The position numbers and the translations under genes are program-made. This document shows, one piece after another, positions 43,831 through 53,910 of a stretch of 64,000 nucleotides of DNA. Position 1 is the first letter of the stretch. Every line of letters begins with the position of its first letter. The DNA lies in the NCBI RefSeq assembly GCF_001305295.1, contig NZ_LJSI01000053.1, positions 434,001 through 498,000 of the forward strand, written 5' to 3'. This DNA is from Neptunomonas antarctica. Lineage in GTDB: Bacteria > Pseudomonadota > Gammaproteobacteria > Pseudomonadales > Balneatricaceae. Under the pieces are notes generated by a model, which searched no databases, was not told where the DNA came from, and saw only the letters and a list, made by a program, of their open reading frames with translations.

Positions 43831-43943
43831 TTTCGACACTTTTTCGACACATGCAGCAAATCTTAAACGCCAGACATGAAAAAGGCCTGTAAAAACAGGC
43901 CCTTATCACTTGTGCTTTGGTGGAGGTGGCGGGTTTCGAACCC
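43831..43943 (+). repeat. tmRNA attachment site, functional copy (copy 4)
   Basis: Arm-type boxes TTTCGACACTTTTTCGACAC at 43831-43850, the ssrA terminator, and the 28-base core at 43916-43943 that forms the tmRNA acceptor stem and T arm (GGCGGGTTTCGAACCC). Beyond 43943 the sequence continues into the rest of ssrA (GCGTCCGCC), unlike the other copies. It is the right boundary of the array. Confidence 0.9.
43879..43904 (-). terminator. ssrA terminator
   Basis: On the minus strand GGGCCTGT-TTTT-ACAGGCC followed by five T residues, 14 bases after the tmRNA 3' end. Because it lies on the element side of the crossover core it is supplied by the phage; copy 3 carries an identical hairpin. Confidence 0.88.
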
Positions 43944-44277
43944 GCGTCCGCCAATCCGCTGCCTTAAGGTCTACATGCGTAGACACCTCTATTCAATTAA
44001 CCCAGCACGGCCCGAGGGTCAGGGCGTTTAGGGCGAGCCTTTTTAGTTTTAACCGTTCAGCTTAAGGCGAAGCGTCCAGGCGATTCTGTCTCAAATGACA
44101 CCACAAACCTCATAGTTACAGACACCTTTGAGTGTGGCGCTAGCGGCCCTTTAGGCTGCTAGAGCGTAGTTATCGTCGTTAGCAACTATAACTGTGCAGT
44201 AATTGATTTACGTGATTCACTACACTCACGGCATGCACTCAAGGTTTTGTAATCGGCGTCGAAGCCATGTCACCCCC
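43918..44277 (-). ncRNA. ssrA: tmRNA
   Basis: 360 nt. The 5' end reads GGGGGTGACATGGCTTCGAC and the 3' end pairs GCGGGTTTCGAACCCGC (T arm) and ends CCACCTCCACCA. The tag frame at 44183-44151 encodes ANDDNYALAA and stop, preceded by the usual alanine from charged tmRNA. tmRNA with SmpB frees stalled ribosomes and tags the incomplete protein for proteolysis. smpB follows 57 bases upstream on the same strand. The gene's 3' end is the island's attachment site and remains intact. Confidence 0.95.
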
Positions 44278-44333
44278 AAGTCCGGTGATTATAACGGTAC
44301 GGCTGGTGTAAATGAAAGAAGTTTCGGCCTTGA

Positions 44334-44810
44334 TTAGCGCGTAGCCATGATTCTTTGCTTCTGACGGTCCCAGTCGCGATTTTTCTCGGTTTGGCGTTTG
44401 TCATGCTGCTGTTTACCTTTCACCAGTGCTATTTCACACTTTACGCGTCCGGTTTTCCAATATAAGGACAATGCAACACAGGTATATCCTTTTGCCTCAG
44501 TTTCTACCGATAGCTTATCTATCTGGCGGCGATGCAATAGAAGTTTCCGGTCACGTCTGGGTTCGGTGACATGGTGTGTCGATGCTTGCAGCAAAGGCGT
44601 GATATTTACGCCAACCAGCCACGCTTCACCGTCTTTCAACACGACATAGGAATCAACCAATTGAGCGCGTCCTTCGCGGAGACTTTTTATTTCCCAACCG
44701 GCGAACACAACGCCAGCTTCAAACTTCTCTTCGACATGATATTCATATCGAGCTCGTTTGTTCTGACAGATGGTGCTGCTCGTGTTTTTTGCTTTCTTTT
44801 GTTTAGCCAT
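44334..44810 (-). CDS. smpB: SsrA-binding protein SmpB
   Basis: 158 residues with [40 protein letters not shown], and the basic C-terminal tail that enters the ribosome decoding site ([16 protein letters not shown]). It delivers tmRNA to stalled ribosomes. Upstream of ssrA on the same strand. Confidence 0.96.
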   Translation of the reverse strand: MAKQKKAKNTSSTICQNKRARYEYHVEEKFEAGVVFAGWEIKSLREGRAQLVDSYVVLKDGEAWLVGVNITPLLQASTHHVTEPRRDRKLLLHRRQIDKLSVETEAKGYTCVALSLYWKTGRVKCEIALVKGKQQHDKRQTEKNRDWDRQKQRIMATR

Positions 44811-44998
44811 AGCTCGGGATTATAGCGATGCTGATGGTTGGTAGGAAGCTACTCAGGCTTTATTTGTTGATTATTTATTATTTAATGAATGAGTTTTTAA
44901 AATCGGTTCTACTAAAGTTGTCAAGACTGCAAAGAAAGGGAACAATACGTCTCCTTTTAGTCTGTTTTTTATTGAAACTGCTTAGTATAGAGAGACGT

Positions 44999-46366
44999 AT
45001 GCAAGAGAAATTATCAATTCATGGTGCCTGGTCTAGCCGTTGGGTATTCATTATGGCGGCGACTGGGTCGGCTGTCGGTTTGGGTAATATCTGGAAGTTT
45101 CCTTATATCACGGGGGAAAACGGTGGCGGGGCGTTTGTCCTGGTTTATCTGATATGTATTCTCCTGGTAGGTATTCCTATCATGGTGTCCGAAGTGTTGA
45201 TTGGCCGTCGCGGTCGGCAAAGCCCTATTAATTCAATGAAGGATCTTGCGGTTGAGTCGGGCCTGAGTCGCAAATGGTCTCTGGCAGGTTGGATGGGCGC
45301 TATCGCGGGTGTGATGATTTTTTCATTTTATTCGATTGTAGCGGGTTGGGTTCTCTATTATGTGGCGGGGATGGCTAATGGAGAATTCATTGATATTGGC
45401 AGTGAGATGGCCGGTAAAAAGTTTGAGGCGTTATTAGCTGACGCGCAAACCTTGTTAATCTGGCACACCGTGTTTGTTTTGATGGTGATGATTGTTGTTG
45501 CCGGTGGTGTTAATAAAGGGCTAGAGCGGGCCACTCGCATCATGATGCCTGCGTTGTTTGTGTTGTTATTTGTCCTGTTGGGATACTCCATGACATCCGG
45601 TGCTTTTGGCCAGGGTTTCGATTTCCTATTTCATTTTGATCCTTCTGAGTTGACGTGGAATTCAGTTCTGGTTGCGTTAGGCCATTCTTTCTTTACGTTG
45701 TCGTTAGGTATGGGGTCGATCATGGCGTATGGCTCTTATATGCCTAAGAAGTCCAGTATTGGCGGTACGGTCGTGATGATTGCGCTATTGGATACATTGG
45801 TTGCACTCGTTGCTGGTTTGGCAATTTTTCCTATCGTATTTGCCAATCAGCTAGACCCTGGTGCGGGTCCTGGGTTGATGTTTATCACGTTACCTGTTGC
45901 GTTTGGTCAGATGCCGGGCGGACAAATCTTTGGTTTCTTGTTCTTCGTGCTGATTGCTGTGGCCGCATGGACATCTGCGATCTCTCTGATGGAGCCTGCT
46001 GTTGCCTGGATGGTTGAAAAATTTGGTATTAAGCGCCTTCCTGCCTGTACTGCACTCGGCTTTTTAGTATGGGCGCTGGGTATTGCTTGTCTTGGATCAT
46101 TTAATTTTATGTCTGACCTTAAAATAGGCAGTATGACTTTCTTTGATCTAATGGACTTTGCGACTGCAAACGTCATGTTGCCGTTGGGTGGTTTGTTTAT
46201 CGCTATCTTTGCGGGTTGGAAGATCAAGCAGTCTGTTCTGAAGGATGAGCTGTCTATGCAGAATCATTTTTGGTTTTCGGCTTGGTATGTCGCTATCCGT
46301 TTTATCGCGCCGGTTGCAGTTGCAGCAATTTTCGCTCTTAATTTGTACAATAAGTTCACCGTGTAG
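44999..46366 (+). CDS. Sodium-dependent transporter (NSS/SNF family)
   Basis: 455 residues from the ATG at 44999, chosen because the family begins at GAWSSRWVFIMAATGSAVGLG; the frame opens earlier at 44828 without support. Twelve predicted helices with the unwound Na+-binding TM1 (GSAVGLGNIWKFPY) and ENGGGAF. It imports an amino acid or similar compound with sodium across the inner membrane; the substrate is not predictable. Confidence 0.9.
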   Translation: MQEKLSIHGAWSSRWVFIMAATGSAVGLGNIWKFPYITGENGGGAFVLVYLICILLVGIPIMVSEVLIGRRGRQSPINSMKDLAVESGLSRKWSLAGWMGAIAGVMIFSFYSIVAGWVLYYVAGMANGEFIDIGSEMAGKKFEALLADAQTLLIWHTVFVLMVMIVVAGGVNKGLERATRIMMPALFVLLFVLLGYSMTSGAFGQGFDFLFHFDPSELTWNSVLVALGHSFFTLSLGMGSIMAYGSYMPKKSSIGGTVVMIALLDTLVALVAGLAIFPIVFANQLDPGAGPGLMFITLPVAFGQMPGGQIFGFLFFVLIAVAAWTSAISLMEPAVAWMVEKFGIKRLPACTALGFLVWALGIACLGSFNFMSDLKIGSMTFFDLMDFATANVMLPLGGLFIAIFAGWKIKQSVLKDELSMQNHFWFSAWYVAIRFIAPVAVAAIFALNLYNKFTV

Positions 46367-46397
46367 AGTGGAAAAATAAAAGAGTGGGAAGATAAAG

Positions 46398-46829
46398 ATG
46401 ACGCAAGTTAATCGCAGCGCGCTGGTTCTTCATAGCGCTCAGCAGATGTTTGATATTGTTAATGATGTGAAGGCATATCCGGAATTTTTGCCGTGGTGTG
46501 CCCGAACTGAACTTTTATATGAAGATGAGCAAAAGATGGAGGCGACTCTGCATCTTGCTAAAGCGGGCTTGAAATACAGTTTTACTACGCGTAATCATTT
46601 GTTGAAGCCGAATCGGATTACACTTGATCTGGTGGAGGGCCCATTTTCTCAATTGTCCGGACTATGGATTTTTGAAGCGTTGAACGAAGAGGCGTGCAAG
46701 GTGAGTTTGAGTTTGAACTTTGAGTTTGCCGGTAAATTGAGAAGTATGGCGATGAGTAAGGTATTTAATCAGGTGGCCACCACGCTGGTCGATGCTTTTG
46801 TTCAGCGTGCGGATAAATTACATGGGTAA
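46398..46829 (+). CDS. ratA: RatA / START-like ubiquinone-binding protein
   Basis: 143 residues of the polyketide-cyclase/Coq10 type: QMFDIVNDVKAYPEFLPWC, then FSQLSGLWIFEAL. In E. coli RatA is described as an inhibitor of ribosome assembly, while Coq10 homologues bind ubiquinone; which applies here is unresolved. It overlaps the rnfH gene as is usual for the pair. Confidence 0.88.
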   Translation: MTQVNRSALVLHSAQQMFDIVNDVKAYPEFLPWCARTELLYEDEQKMEATLHLAKAGLKYSFTTRNHLLKPNRITLDLVEGPFSQLSGLWIFEALNEEACKVSLSLNFEFAGKLRSMAMSKVFNQVATTLVDAFVQRADKLHG

Positions 46830-47136
46830 TGTAATGATTAATGTTGAAGTGGCATATGCGCTGCCCACAGAGCAAAAAATTATTGCGCTTAAAGTTAACG
46901 AGGGAACGACGGTATACGAAGCGGCTAAATTATCGGGTATTACGAAAATTTACCCTCAGATAGATATAGAAACGGACGCTATGGGTATTTTTGGTAAAGC
47001 CGTCAAAGATCCCAAAACCGCCCTGTTAAATGAAGGGCAGCGGGTAGAGATTTACCGCCCGTTAATTGCCGACCCTAAAGAGGCGAGAGCAAAACGAGCG
47101 GAAAAAATTAAAGCCCAGCAAGCAGCTCAGCAGTAA
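46822..47136 (+). CDS. rnfH: RnfH family protein (RatB)
   Basis: About 104 residues from the ATG at 46822, overlapping the ratA stop; the ATG at 46834 is an alternative. Ubiquitin-like fold with INVEVAYALPTEQKIIALKV and GQRVEIYRPLIADPKEARAKRAEK at the end. Partner of ratA in a two-gene operon. Confidence 0.88.
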   Translation: MGNVMINVEVAYALPTEQKIIALKVNEGTTVYEAAKLSGITKIYPQIDIETDAMGIFGKAVKDPKTALLNEGQRVEIYRPLIADPKEARAKRAEKIKAQQAAQQ

Positions 47137-47148
47137 GTGCAGCAGGCG

Positions 47149-47487
47149 TTATTGCACTTCTGTATTGGCTGAAGGTCTGTAATCACCAGAAAAGCGCGTT
47201 AATTGACCATCAGTAAAGAACAAAGACAGATGTTCCTGTGTTCTGGTGTCTCCGCCTTTTTTGAAGGTGTAGATGTAATCCCAGCGTTCTCCATTAAAGG
47301 TATCCACAACCAGAGGTGTTCCCATCACGTAGCGGACTTGGCTGCCGCTCATGCCAGGCTTGAGTTGGTCTACCATTTCCTGCGTAATGACGTTACCTTG
47401 AGGAATATCAATTTTGTATACACCCGGAAATTCGGAGCAACCCGACAGTACGGTAACAGCGATAATGCTAATTAGAAACTTTCGCAT
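47149..47487 (-). CDS. bamE: Outer membrane assembly lipoprotein BamE
   Basis: 112 residues. Lipoprotein signal with lipobox LSGC (Cys17), then the SmpA/OmlA fold: [35 protein letters not shown]. Part of the Bam complex that inserts beta-barrel proteins. Faces fur across a short divergent promoter region. Confidence 0.93.
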   Translation of the reverse strand: MRKFLISIIAVTVLSGCSEFPGVYKIDIPQGNVITQEMVDQLKPGMSGSQVRYVMGTPLVVDTFNGERWDYIYTFKKGGDTRTQEHLSLFFTDGQLTRFSGDYRPSANTEVQ

Positions 47488-47563
47488 CTGTAAATGACTT
47501 CCACTTTTGCATATAAATAAAGATAATAGAGTCTAACATTCAGTTGTTGGAATCAATAGAGTA

Positions 47564-47995
47564 ATGATCATGTCCCTCGAAAATCAAGAATTAAGGAAGG
47601 CAGGCCTTAAAGTTACTTTGCCGCGCGTTAAGATTTACCAAATTCTCGAGAAAGCGGGTGAGGGTGATCATTTTAGTGCTGAAGATATTTATAAATTACT
47701 CATGAGCATCGGCGAAGATGTGGGTTTAGCCACGGTTTACCGTGTGTTGACACAGTTTGAAGCGGCTGGTTTGGTGACGCGTCATCATTTTGAAGGTGGT
47801 CATTCAGTTTTTGAATTGGCGAGTGAGCAGCAGCATGACCATATCGTTTGTGTGAAATGTGGGAAAGTGCGGGAGTTCGTAGACCCTCAAATAATTGAGC
47901 GGCAGTATGAAATAGCTAAAAAACTGGGTTTTACCATTACTGATCGTACTTTATATCTTTATGGTGTATGCGCCGATGGTTGCAAAGAAGAGTAA
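47564..47995 (+). CDS. fur: Ferric uptake regulator
   Basis: 143 residues (a start at 47570, MSLENQEL, is equally possible). A winged helix (KAGLKVTLPR, VGLATVYRVLTQFEAAGLV) is followed by the dimer and metal domain HHFEGGHSVFEL, HDHIVCVKCGKVREF. The C-terminal pair is CADGC. With Fe2+ it represses iron-uptake genes. Confidence 0.95.
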   Translation: MIMSLENQELRKAGLKVTLPRVKIYQILEKAGEGDHFSAEDIYKLLMSIGEDVGLATVYRVLTQFEAAGLVTRHHFEGGHSVFELASEQQHDHIVCVKCGKVREFVDPQIIERQYEIAKKLGFTITDRTLYLYGVCADGCKEE

Positions 47996-48024
47996 TTCCC
48001 CTCGTCTGGTAAATAACCTTGTGT

Positions 48025-48067
48025 AAAAAAGCCGGCTCGGATGTTGTTGTCTCTGGTCGGCTTTTTT
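48025..48067. terminator. Bidirectional terminator between fur and recN
   Basis: AAAAAAGCCG at 48025-48034 pairs with CGGCTTTTTT around 48058-48067; T-runs occur in both orientations between the convergent genes. Confidence 0.85.
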
Positions 48068-48086
48068 ATGATTAATTTACTTATAA

Positions 48087-49748
48087 TTAATTATAGCCCA
48101 GCATCTCTTTGGCGTGATCGATAGAGCGCTGAGTCACATCGATACCCCCTAGCATACGTGCAATTTCCTGGATGCGATCTTCTTGTGACAGGGTATTAAT
48201 GTGGGTATGCGTATGTTCTTTATCCGCACGTTTACTGACAAATAGATGCTGATTTCCTTGTGAAGCGACTTGTGGTTGGTGCGTGACACACATAATTTGC
48301 GCACGCTCTCCTAATTGGCGCAGCATACGTCCGACTACTTCCGCAATCGCACCGCCAATACCTACGTCAACTTCATCAAATATCAGGGTTGGCGTAGTCG
48401 AGCATTGGGCTGTAATGACCTGGATTGCCAGACTGATGCGGGAAAGTTCACCGCCGGAGGCGATTTTGGCTAATGGACGTGCTAATTGGCCTTTGTTGGT
48501 AGAAATCAAAAACTCGACATCTTCAAGCCCGCTGGCCTGAGGTTTGTCGTTTATTGTTAGCGTGGCGATAAAGCACGCAGACGTCATGCCCAGTAAATGC
48601 AGCTGTTCATTAATTTGCTTATTGATCTGAATCGCGGCCTTGGTGCGAGCCTTGCCGAGTTTTGCCGCCGCCTTCATGTACTCAGTGCGTAGACTATCCA
48701 CTTCTTTGCTAAGCTGTTCCAATGCATCATCTGAGTGCTGTAATGAATCGAGTTCTTGTTGCAGTTGTTGATGGAAGGCGGGCAGTGTTTCTGGTGCAAC
48801 CCGGTGTTTACGGGCAATGTCATAGATGCTGGTTAGTCGCTCTTCGGTGTTGATTAAGCGCTCGGGGTTGATTTCAACCCGATCCAAATAGTGTCGCAGC
48901 TCTTGGCTCGCTTCTTCTATCTGAATTTGGGCGCTGTTCAATAATTCTGAAATTTGATCAATAACAGGCGTCTGATTTTTTAATTCTGCCAGCAAATGCA
49001 GGGAATTAGTTAAGATCTGGCTACAGTTTTCCTGCTCTCCTTCCGTTGTCAGGGTAAGCACCAGCTGGCCATTTTGCAGTATGTCGCCTGCCTGGCTGAG
49101 TGTTTTTTGTTCCTCCTCTAAGGTGCTTAACTCACCGCTAAGCATGCCTAGCTGGTCAAGTTCGCTCATCTGATAGCTGAGTAATTGAACTTTGGCTTGA
49201 TGCTCATCTCCTTGGTTCAGAAGTAATTCAAGATGTTTTTGTTTTTTCTGCCAGTGCTGATACAAGCTTTTGATTTGCTGGGCTTGGGTTGTTTGGTTAG
49301 CGAACTGGTCGAGTAGCTCCCGATGGTGCTCTTTTTTTAACAGGCGCTGATGCTCATGCTGGCCGTGAATGGCAATCAGGTACTCTCCGAATTCTTTGAG
49401 TGCATTCAATGGGCAGGGTTGGCCATTAATATAGCTACGGGATCGCCCTTCACGCGTAATGACACGCCTGATAATACATTCGTTATCCTGATCAAGATCC
49501 TGCTCTTTTAACCACTGCTTTGCGTCGTGGAGCGCTTCAATATTAAAACTGGCAATGATTTCAGCTCGTTCAGCCCCGTGCCTTACGCTGCCGCTGTCGG
49601 CTCTGTAGCCCAGGGTTAAGCCTAATGCATCAAGCATTATCGATTTGCCTGCCCCCGTTTCTCCGCTGACAACCGTCATGCCTGATTTTAGTTCCAGATC
49701 GAGAGATTCGACAATGGCGTAATTTCGAATGGTTAATTGCATCAGCAT
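48087..49748 (-). CDS. recN: DNA repair protein RecN
   Basis: 553 residues from the ATG at 49748, which has GGAG eight bases upstream and gives the usual beginning (QLTIRNYAIVESLDL). SMC-like: Walker A SGETGAGKSIMLDALG, long coiled-coil arms, signature LASGGELSRISLAIQV, Walker B LIFDEVDVGIGG. It helps double-strand break repair. Confidence 0.95.
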   Translation of the reverse strand: MLMQLTIRNYAIVESLDLELKSGMTVVSGETGAGKSIMLDALGLTLGYRADSGSVRHGAERAEIIASFNIEALHDAKQWLKEQDLDQDNECIIRRVITREGRSRSYINGQPCPLNALKEFGEYLIAIHGQHEHQRLLKKEHHRELLDQFANQTTQAQQIKSLYQHWQKKQKHLELLLNQGDEHQAKVQLLSYQMSELDQLGMLSGELSTLEEEQKTLSQAGDILQNGQLVLTLTTEGEQENCSQILTNSLHLLAELKNQTPVIDQISELLNSAQIQIEEASQELRHYLDRVEINPERLINTEERLTSIYDIARKHRVAPETLPAFHQQLQQELDSLQHSDDALEQLSKEVDSLRTEYMKAAAKLGKARTKAAIQINKQINEQLHLLGMTSACFIATLTINDKPQASGLEDVEFLISTNKGQLARPLAKIASGGELSRISLAIQVITAQCSTTPTLIFDEVDVGIGGAIAEVVGRMLRQLGERAQIMCVTHQPQVASQGNQHLFVSKRADKEHTHTHINTLSQEDRIQEIARMLGGIDVTQRSIDHAKEMLGYN

Positions 49749-49857
49749 TACCAGGGCTCCATACATGTGTTTTTATACAGTAGTTATTTATAGGTTATTT
49801 TTGTTTCAGGTGCAATCTTGTCAATCATATACTTGTAAAAAAAAGCGGGTTTCAGGG

Positions 49858-49882
49858 TTGAATTATCGAGGATTGACCGCAT
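49858..49882 (+). promoter_or_regulatory. Sigma-32-like promoter of grpE
   Basis: TTGAA at 49858-49862, 14 bases, CCGCAT at 49877-49882, fitting heat-shock promoter spacing (CTTGAA, 13-15 bases, CCCCAT). It lies 58 bases before the grpE start. Confidence 0.5.
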
Positions 49883-49940
49883 AAAAGACGGCATCCTAGT
49901 TTTATGAATATTTACTGCCTGCTTGAGTTGGAGTGCCCCA

Positions 49941-50594
49941 ATGGCGAATGATCAAACGACACAAAATGAACAGGTTCTACCTGCCGATGTTGATGAAACA
50001 ATACTTGAAGGCGAGTTGGTGGGTACGGAGGATGAAACTGCATCTGACGATGCCGGGAAAGTCGCACCTGAAAGCGCTGAAAATGAAGACGTTGCATCGG
50101 ACACGGGCGAGAAGTCTGAGTCCACTGTGAATGCGCTTGGTAAACAGTTAGCGGCCGCTCAGGAAGAGATAGTCACACTTAAAGAACAAACGCTGCGTGT
50201 GGCGGCTGATATGCAAAATAACCGTCGCCGTGCTGATAAAGATGTTGAAAACGCGCGTAAGTTTGCACTTGAAAAATTTGTGAATGAAATGCTACCCATT
50301 ATTGACAGTCTGGAGCGTACGCTTGATGCCTGCAATGTTGAGGATGAAGCGACCAAAGTGCTGCGTGATGGTGTTGAAATGACGCACAGCATGTTTGTTG
50401 CAGGGCTGGCAAAATTCAATGTTGAACAGCTGAATCCTCAGGGTGAGGTTTTTGATCCTGTTTATCATCAGGCTATGTCTTTGGTTGATGCGCCGGATGC
50501 TAAGCCTAATACGGTGATCGCTGTGATGCAGAAAGGCTATAACCTTAATGGACGTCTTATTCGCCCGGCAATGGTAATGGTCTCGAAAAGTTAA
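49941..50594 (+). CDS. grpE: Nucleotide exchange factor GrpE
   Basis: 217 residues from the ATG at 49941, behind TTGGAG. An acidic disordered N-terminus (1-60) is followed by a long coiled coil (60-130, with MQNNRRRADKDVENARKFALEKF) and a beta head with FDPVYHQAMSLV and YNLNGRLIRPAMVMVSK. It exchanges ADP on DnaK. First of three chaperone genes in order. Confidence 0.95.
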   Translation: MANDQTTQNEQVLPADVDETILEGELVGTEDETASDDAGKVAPESAENEDVASDTGEKSESTVNALGKQLAAAQEEIVTLKEQTLRVAADMQNNRRRADKDVENARKFALEKFVNEMLPIIDSLERTLDACNVEDEATKVLRDGVEMTHSMFVAGLAKFNVEQLNPQGEVFDPVYHQAMSLVDAPDAKPNTVIAVMQKGYNLNGRLIRPAMVMVSKS

Positions 50595-50613
50595 AAAAAT
50601 CCTTAGTAAATGC

Positions 50614-50643
50614 CTTGAAATTGTACAAAACGTAGCCATATAT
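50614..50643 (+). promoter_or_regulatory. Sigma-32-like promoter of dnaK
   Basis: CTTGAA at 50614-50619 and GCCATATAT at 50635-50643, a close match to heat-shock promoters, 67 bases before the dnaK start. Confidence 0.6.
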
Positions 50644-50709
50644 AAGGCATACAGAATTTAACAGATTTATAGCTCGCTGAAGCGAACTACGAATAGCGGA
50701 GTAAGAAAA

Positions 50710-52629
50710 ATGGGCAAAATTATCGGTATAGATTTAGGTACCACCAACTCTTGTGTGGCGGTTCTGGATGGCGGCAAAACACGTGTGATCGAAAACGCTG
50801 AGGGTGATCGTACAACCCCTTCTATCATTGCCTATACAGAAGATGAAATTTTGGTAGGTCAGTCTGCTAAGCGTCAGGCGGTGACTAATCCACATAATAC
50901 TTTGTATGCCATCAAACGCCTTATTGGCCGTCGTTTTAAAGATGATGTTGTACAGAAAGATATCAGCATGGTGCCTTATAAAATTATCGAAGCTGATAAT
51001 GGCGATGCCTGGGTTCAGGTAAGAGACAACAAAATGGCGCCACCACAGATTTCTGCTGAAATCTTGAAAAAAATGAAGAAAACAGCAGAAGATTATCTGG
51101 GTGAAGAAGTAACGGGTGCTGTTATTACTGTACCTGCTTACTTTAACGATTCTCAGCGTCAGGCTACCAAAGATGCGGGTAAAATCGCGGGTTTGGATGT
51201 TAAACGTATTATCAACGAGCCAACAGCTGCAGCACTGGCTTACGGTATGGACCAGTCTAAAGGCGATAAAACAATCGCAGTTTATGACTTAGGTGGTGGT
51301 ACGTTCGATATCTCTATTATCGAAATTGCTGATGTAGATGGTGAGCACCAGTTCGAAGTATTGGCCACTAACGGTGATACTTTCCTCGGTGGTGAAGATT
51401 TTGATATGCGTCTGATCGAGTATTTGGCAGCTGAGTTCAAAAAAGAATCCGGTATCGATCTGCATCATGATCCATTAGCGCTACAGCGCTTGAAAGAAGG
51501 TGCTGAAAAAGCCAAAGTTGAATTGTCTACTACTCAGTCTACTGATGTTAACTTGCCTTACATTACGGCTGATGCAACGGGTCCTAAGCACCTTAACGTT
51601 AAAATCACCCGTGCTAAGTTAGAATCACTGGTTGAAGAGCTGGTAACACGCTCAATCGATCCTTGCCGTACAGCATTGAAGGATGCAGGCCTGAGTGCTT
51701 CTGATATCGATGAAGTTATTCTGGTCGGTGGTCAGACACGTATGCCTATGGTGCAGCAGGTTGTGGCTGATTTCTTCGGTAAAGAAGCACGTAAAGATGT
51801 TAACCCCGATGAGGCCGTAGCCGTGGGCGCAGCGATTCAGGGTGCGGTACTGTCGGGTGATGTTAAAGACGTTCTGTTGTTGGATGTTACGCCACTGACA
51901 TTAGGTATCGAAACGATGGGTGGTGTTTCGACAGCATTGATCGACAAAAACACGACGATTCCTACTAAGAAATCACAGATTTTCTCTACCGCTGACGATA
52001 ACCAGAATGCAGTAACGATTCATGTTGTGCAGGGTGAGCGTAAACAGGCCACGCAGAATAAATCACTGGGTCGTTTTGATCTGGCTGATATTCCACCAGC
52101 CCCTCGTGGTGTTCCACAGGTTGAAGTGACATTTGATTTGGATGCTAACGGTATTCTGAACGTGTCGGCTAAAGATAAAGCTACCGGTAAAGAGCAGTCT
52201 ATTATCATCAAAGCCAACTCAGGTTTGACCGATGAAGAGATTGAACAGATGGTGCGTGATGCAGAAGCCAATGCTGATGCTGATAAAATCTTCGAAGAGT
52301 TGACTAAGGCCCGTAACCAGGGCGACGCTATGGTTCATTCTGCTAAGAAAACGCTGAAAGAAGGTGGCGATAAAGCGACTGAAGAAGAGAAATCAGCTAT
52401 TGAAGCAGCGATCGCTACTTTAGAAGAAGCCTTAAAAGCTGACGATAAAGCAGAAATCGATAGCAAGACTGAAGCGTTGACTGAAGTTATCTCTGCCCTG
52501 GCTGAGAAAATGTATGCGGATGCAGCTAAAGCAGAAGGTGCTGAAGGTGAGCAGCCGGCTACTGAAAAAGAAGCGGGTGATGATGCTGTTGATGCTGAGT
52601 TTGAAGAAGTAAAGGATGACAAGAAGTAA
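50710..52629 (+). CDS. dnaK: Chaperone DnaK (Hsp70)
   Basis: 639 residues. [27 protein letters not shown] and [10 protein letters not shown] mark the ATPase; the substrate domain follows, and the acidic tail ends [12 protein letters not shown]. It folds proteins with DnaJ and GrpE. Start behind CGGAGTAAGAAAA. Confidence 0.98.
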   Translation: MGKIIGIDLGTTNSCVAVLDGGKTRVIENAEGDRTTPSIIAYTEDEILVGQSAKRQAVTNPHNTLYAIKRLIGRRFKDDVVQKDISMVPYKIIEADNGDAWVQVRDNKMAPPQISAEILKKMKKTAEDYLGEEVTGAVITVPAYFNDSQRQATKDAGKIAGLDVKRIINEPTAAALAYGMDQSKGDKTIAVYDLGGGTFDISIIEIADVDGEHQFEVLATNGDTFLGGEDFDMRLIEYLAAEFKKESGIDLHHDPLALQRLKEGAEKAKVELSTTQSTDVNLPYITADATGPKHLNVKITRAKLESLVEELVTRSIDPCRTALKDAGLSASDIDEVILVGGQTRMPMVQQVVADFFGKEARKDVNPDEAVAVGAAIQGAVLSGDVKDVLLLDVTPLTLGIETMGGVSTALIDKNTTIPTKKSQIFSTADDNQNAVTIHVVQGERKQATQNKSLGRFDLADIPPAPRGVPQVEVTFDLDANGILNVSAKDKATGKEQSIIIKANSGLTDEEIEQMVRDAEANADADKIFEELTKARNQGDAMVHSAKKTLKEGGDKATEEEKSAIEAAIATLEEALKADDKAEIDSKTEALTEVISALAEKMYADAAKAEGAEGEQPATEKEAGDDAVDAEFEEVKDDKK

Positions 52630-52666
52630 GTCGATTCTTGCCTTTGTAAATACTGAAGTGTGACAG

Positions 52667-52684
52667 CGCGGGCGACAGCCCGCG
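52667..52684 (+). terminator. Hairpin between dnaK and dnaJ
   Basis: CGCGGGC-GACA-GCCCGCG stem-loop 37 bases after dnaK, followed by TTGTTGTG rather than a pure T-run. It probably causes partial termination or stabilises the dnaK message, giving less dnaJ. Confidence 0.75.
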
Positions 52685-52739
52685 TTGTTGTGTCCGGCTC
52701 CCGGCGGGAGCTAACCGCTGAAAGAGAATTAATCCGGAT

Positions 52740-53861
52740 ATGTCCAAACAAGATTATTATGAAATTTTAGGCGTTGATCGTAACGCTAACGACCGGGATA
52801 TTAAAAAGGCGTTTCGTCGTCAGGCGATGAAACACCATCCCGATCGTAATCCTGATGATGCGTCAGCTGAAGATAAGTTCAAAGAACTTAACGAGGCCTA
52901 TGAAGTACTCTCAGATGCGCAGAAAAAAGCTGCTTATGATCAATATGGTCATGAGGGTTTAAACCAGAATGCACGCGGCGGCGGCGGTGGTTTTGACGGC
53001 GGCTTCTCCGATGTGTTCGGCGATGTATTTGGTGATATCTTTGGCGGAGGCGGTGGCAGACAGCGCAGTTCTGTACAACGTGGAGCCGACCTGCGTTACA
53101 CCATGGATCTGACACTTGAAGAAGCAGTTCGCGGTGTTGATAAAACCATCAAAGTGCCTACGCTGGTTGCTTGTGAGCCATGTAATGGTAGTGGAGCCAA
53201 AAAGGGCACTTCGGCTAAAACATGTGGTACTTGTGGTGGTGTGGGTCAGGTGAGAATGCAGCAGGGATTTTTCTCTGTACAGCAGACGTGCCCAACGTGT
53301 CGTGGCGAAGGTAAGATTATCAGTGATCCTTGCCGTAGCTGTAACGGTCAGGGACGTGTTGAAAAAACTAAAACTTTATCCGTTAAGATTCCTGCAGGTG
53401 TTGATACCGGTGACCGGATTCGTCTATCGGGTGAAGGTGAAGCGGGTTCACACGGAGGTCCGGCCGGAGATCTGTATGTGCAGGTGAGTGTACGCGAACA
53501 CGCTATTTTTGAGCGTGACGGGCGTCATTTGTATTGTGAAGTACCGATCAGCTTTATTGATGCGGCGTTGGGCGGTGAGATAGAAGTGCCTACACTGGAC
53601 GGTCGCGTAAAACTGAAAGTTCCCGCTGAAACCCAAACAGGCAAATTATTCCGCCTGCGTGGAAAAGGTGTTGCGCCGGTGCGTGGTGGTGGTGCAGGTG
53701 ACTTGATGGTGAAAGTGGTGGTAGAAACACCGGTTAACCTGACTAGTCGTCAGAAAGAACTCTTACGTGAGTTCAATGAGACGACTGAAGAGGGACATCG
53801 TAAGCACAGTCCGAAGAGGCATTCCTTCTTTGATTCGGTGAAAAAGTTTTTTGAAGATTGA
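52740..53861 (+). CDS. dnaJ: Chaperone DnaJ (Hsp40)
   Basis: 373 residues. J domain with HPD ([10 protein letters not shown]) at about 32-41, a Gly/Phe linker, four CxxCxGxG-type zinc repeats ([32 protein letters not shown]) and C-terminal substrate domains. It stimulates the DnaK ATPase. Confidence 0.97.
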   Translation: MSKQDYYEILGVDRNANDRDIKKAFRRQAMKHHPDRNPDDASAEDKFKELNEAYEVLSDAQKKAAYDQYGHEGLNQNARGGGGGFDGGFSDVFGDVFGDIFGGGGGRQRSSVQRGADLRYTMDLTLEEAVRGVDKTIKVPTLVACEPCNGSGAKKGTSAKTCGTCGGVGQVRMQQGFFSVQQTCPTCRGEGKIISDPCRSCNGQGRVEKTKTLSVKIPAGVDTGDRIRLSGEGEAGSHGGPAGDLYVQVSVREHAIFERDGRHLYCEVPISFIDAALGGEIEVPTLDGRVKLKVPAETQTGKLFRLRGKGVAPVRGGGAGDLMVKVVVETPVNLTSRQKELLREFNETTEEGHRKHSPKRHSFFDSVKKFFED

Positions 53862-53867
53862 TGAGTA

Positions 53868-53892
53868 ACGGGCCGCTTAGCGGCCCGTTTGT
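53868..53892 (+). terminator. Terminator after dnaJ
   Basis: ACGGGCCGCT-TAGCGGCCCGT stem followed by TTGTTAT, seven bases after dnaJ. Confidence 0.85.
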
Positions 53893-53910
53893 TATATTAC
53901 GGAGTGGTGA

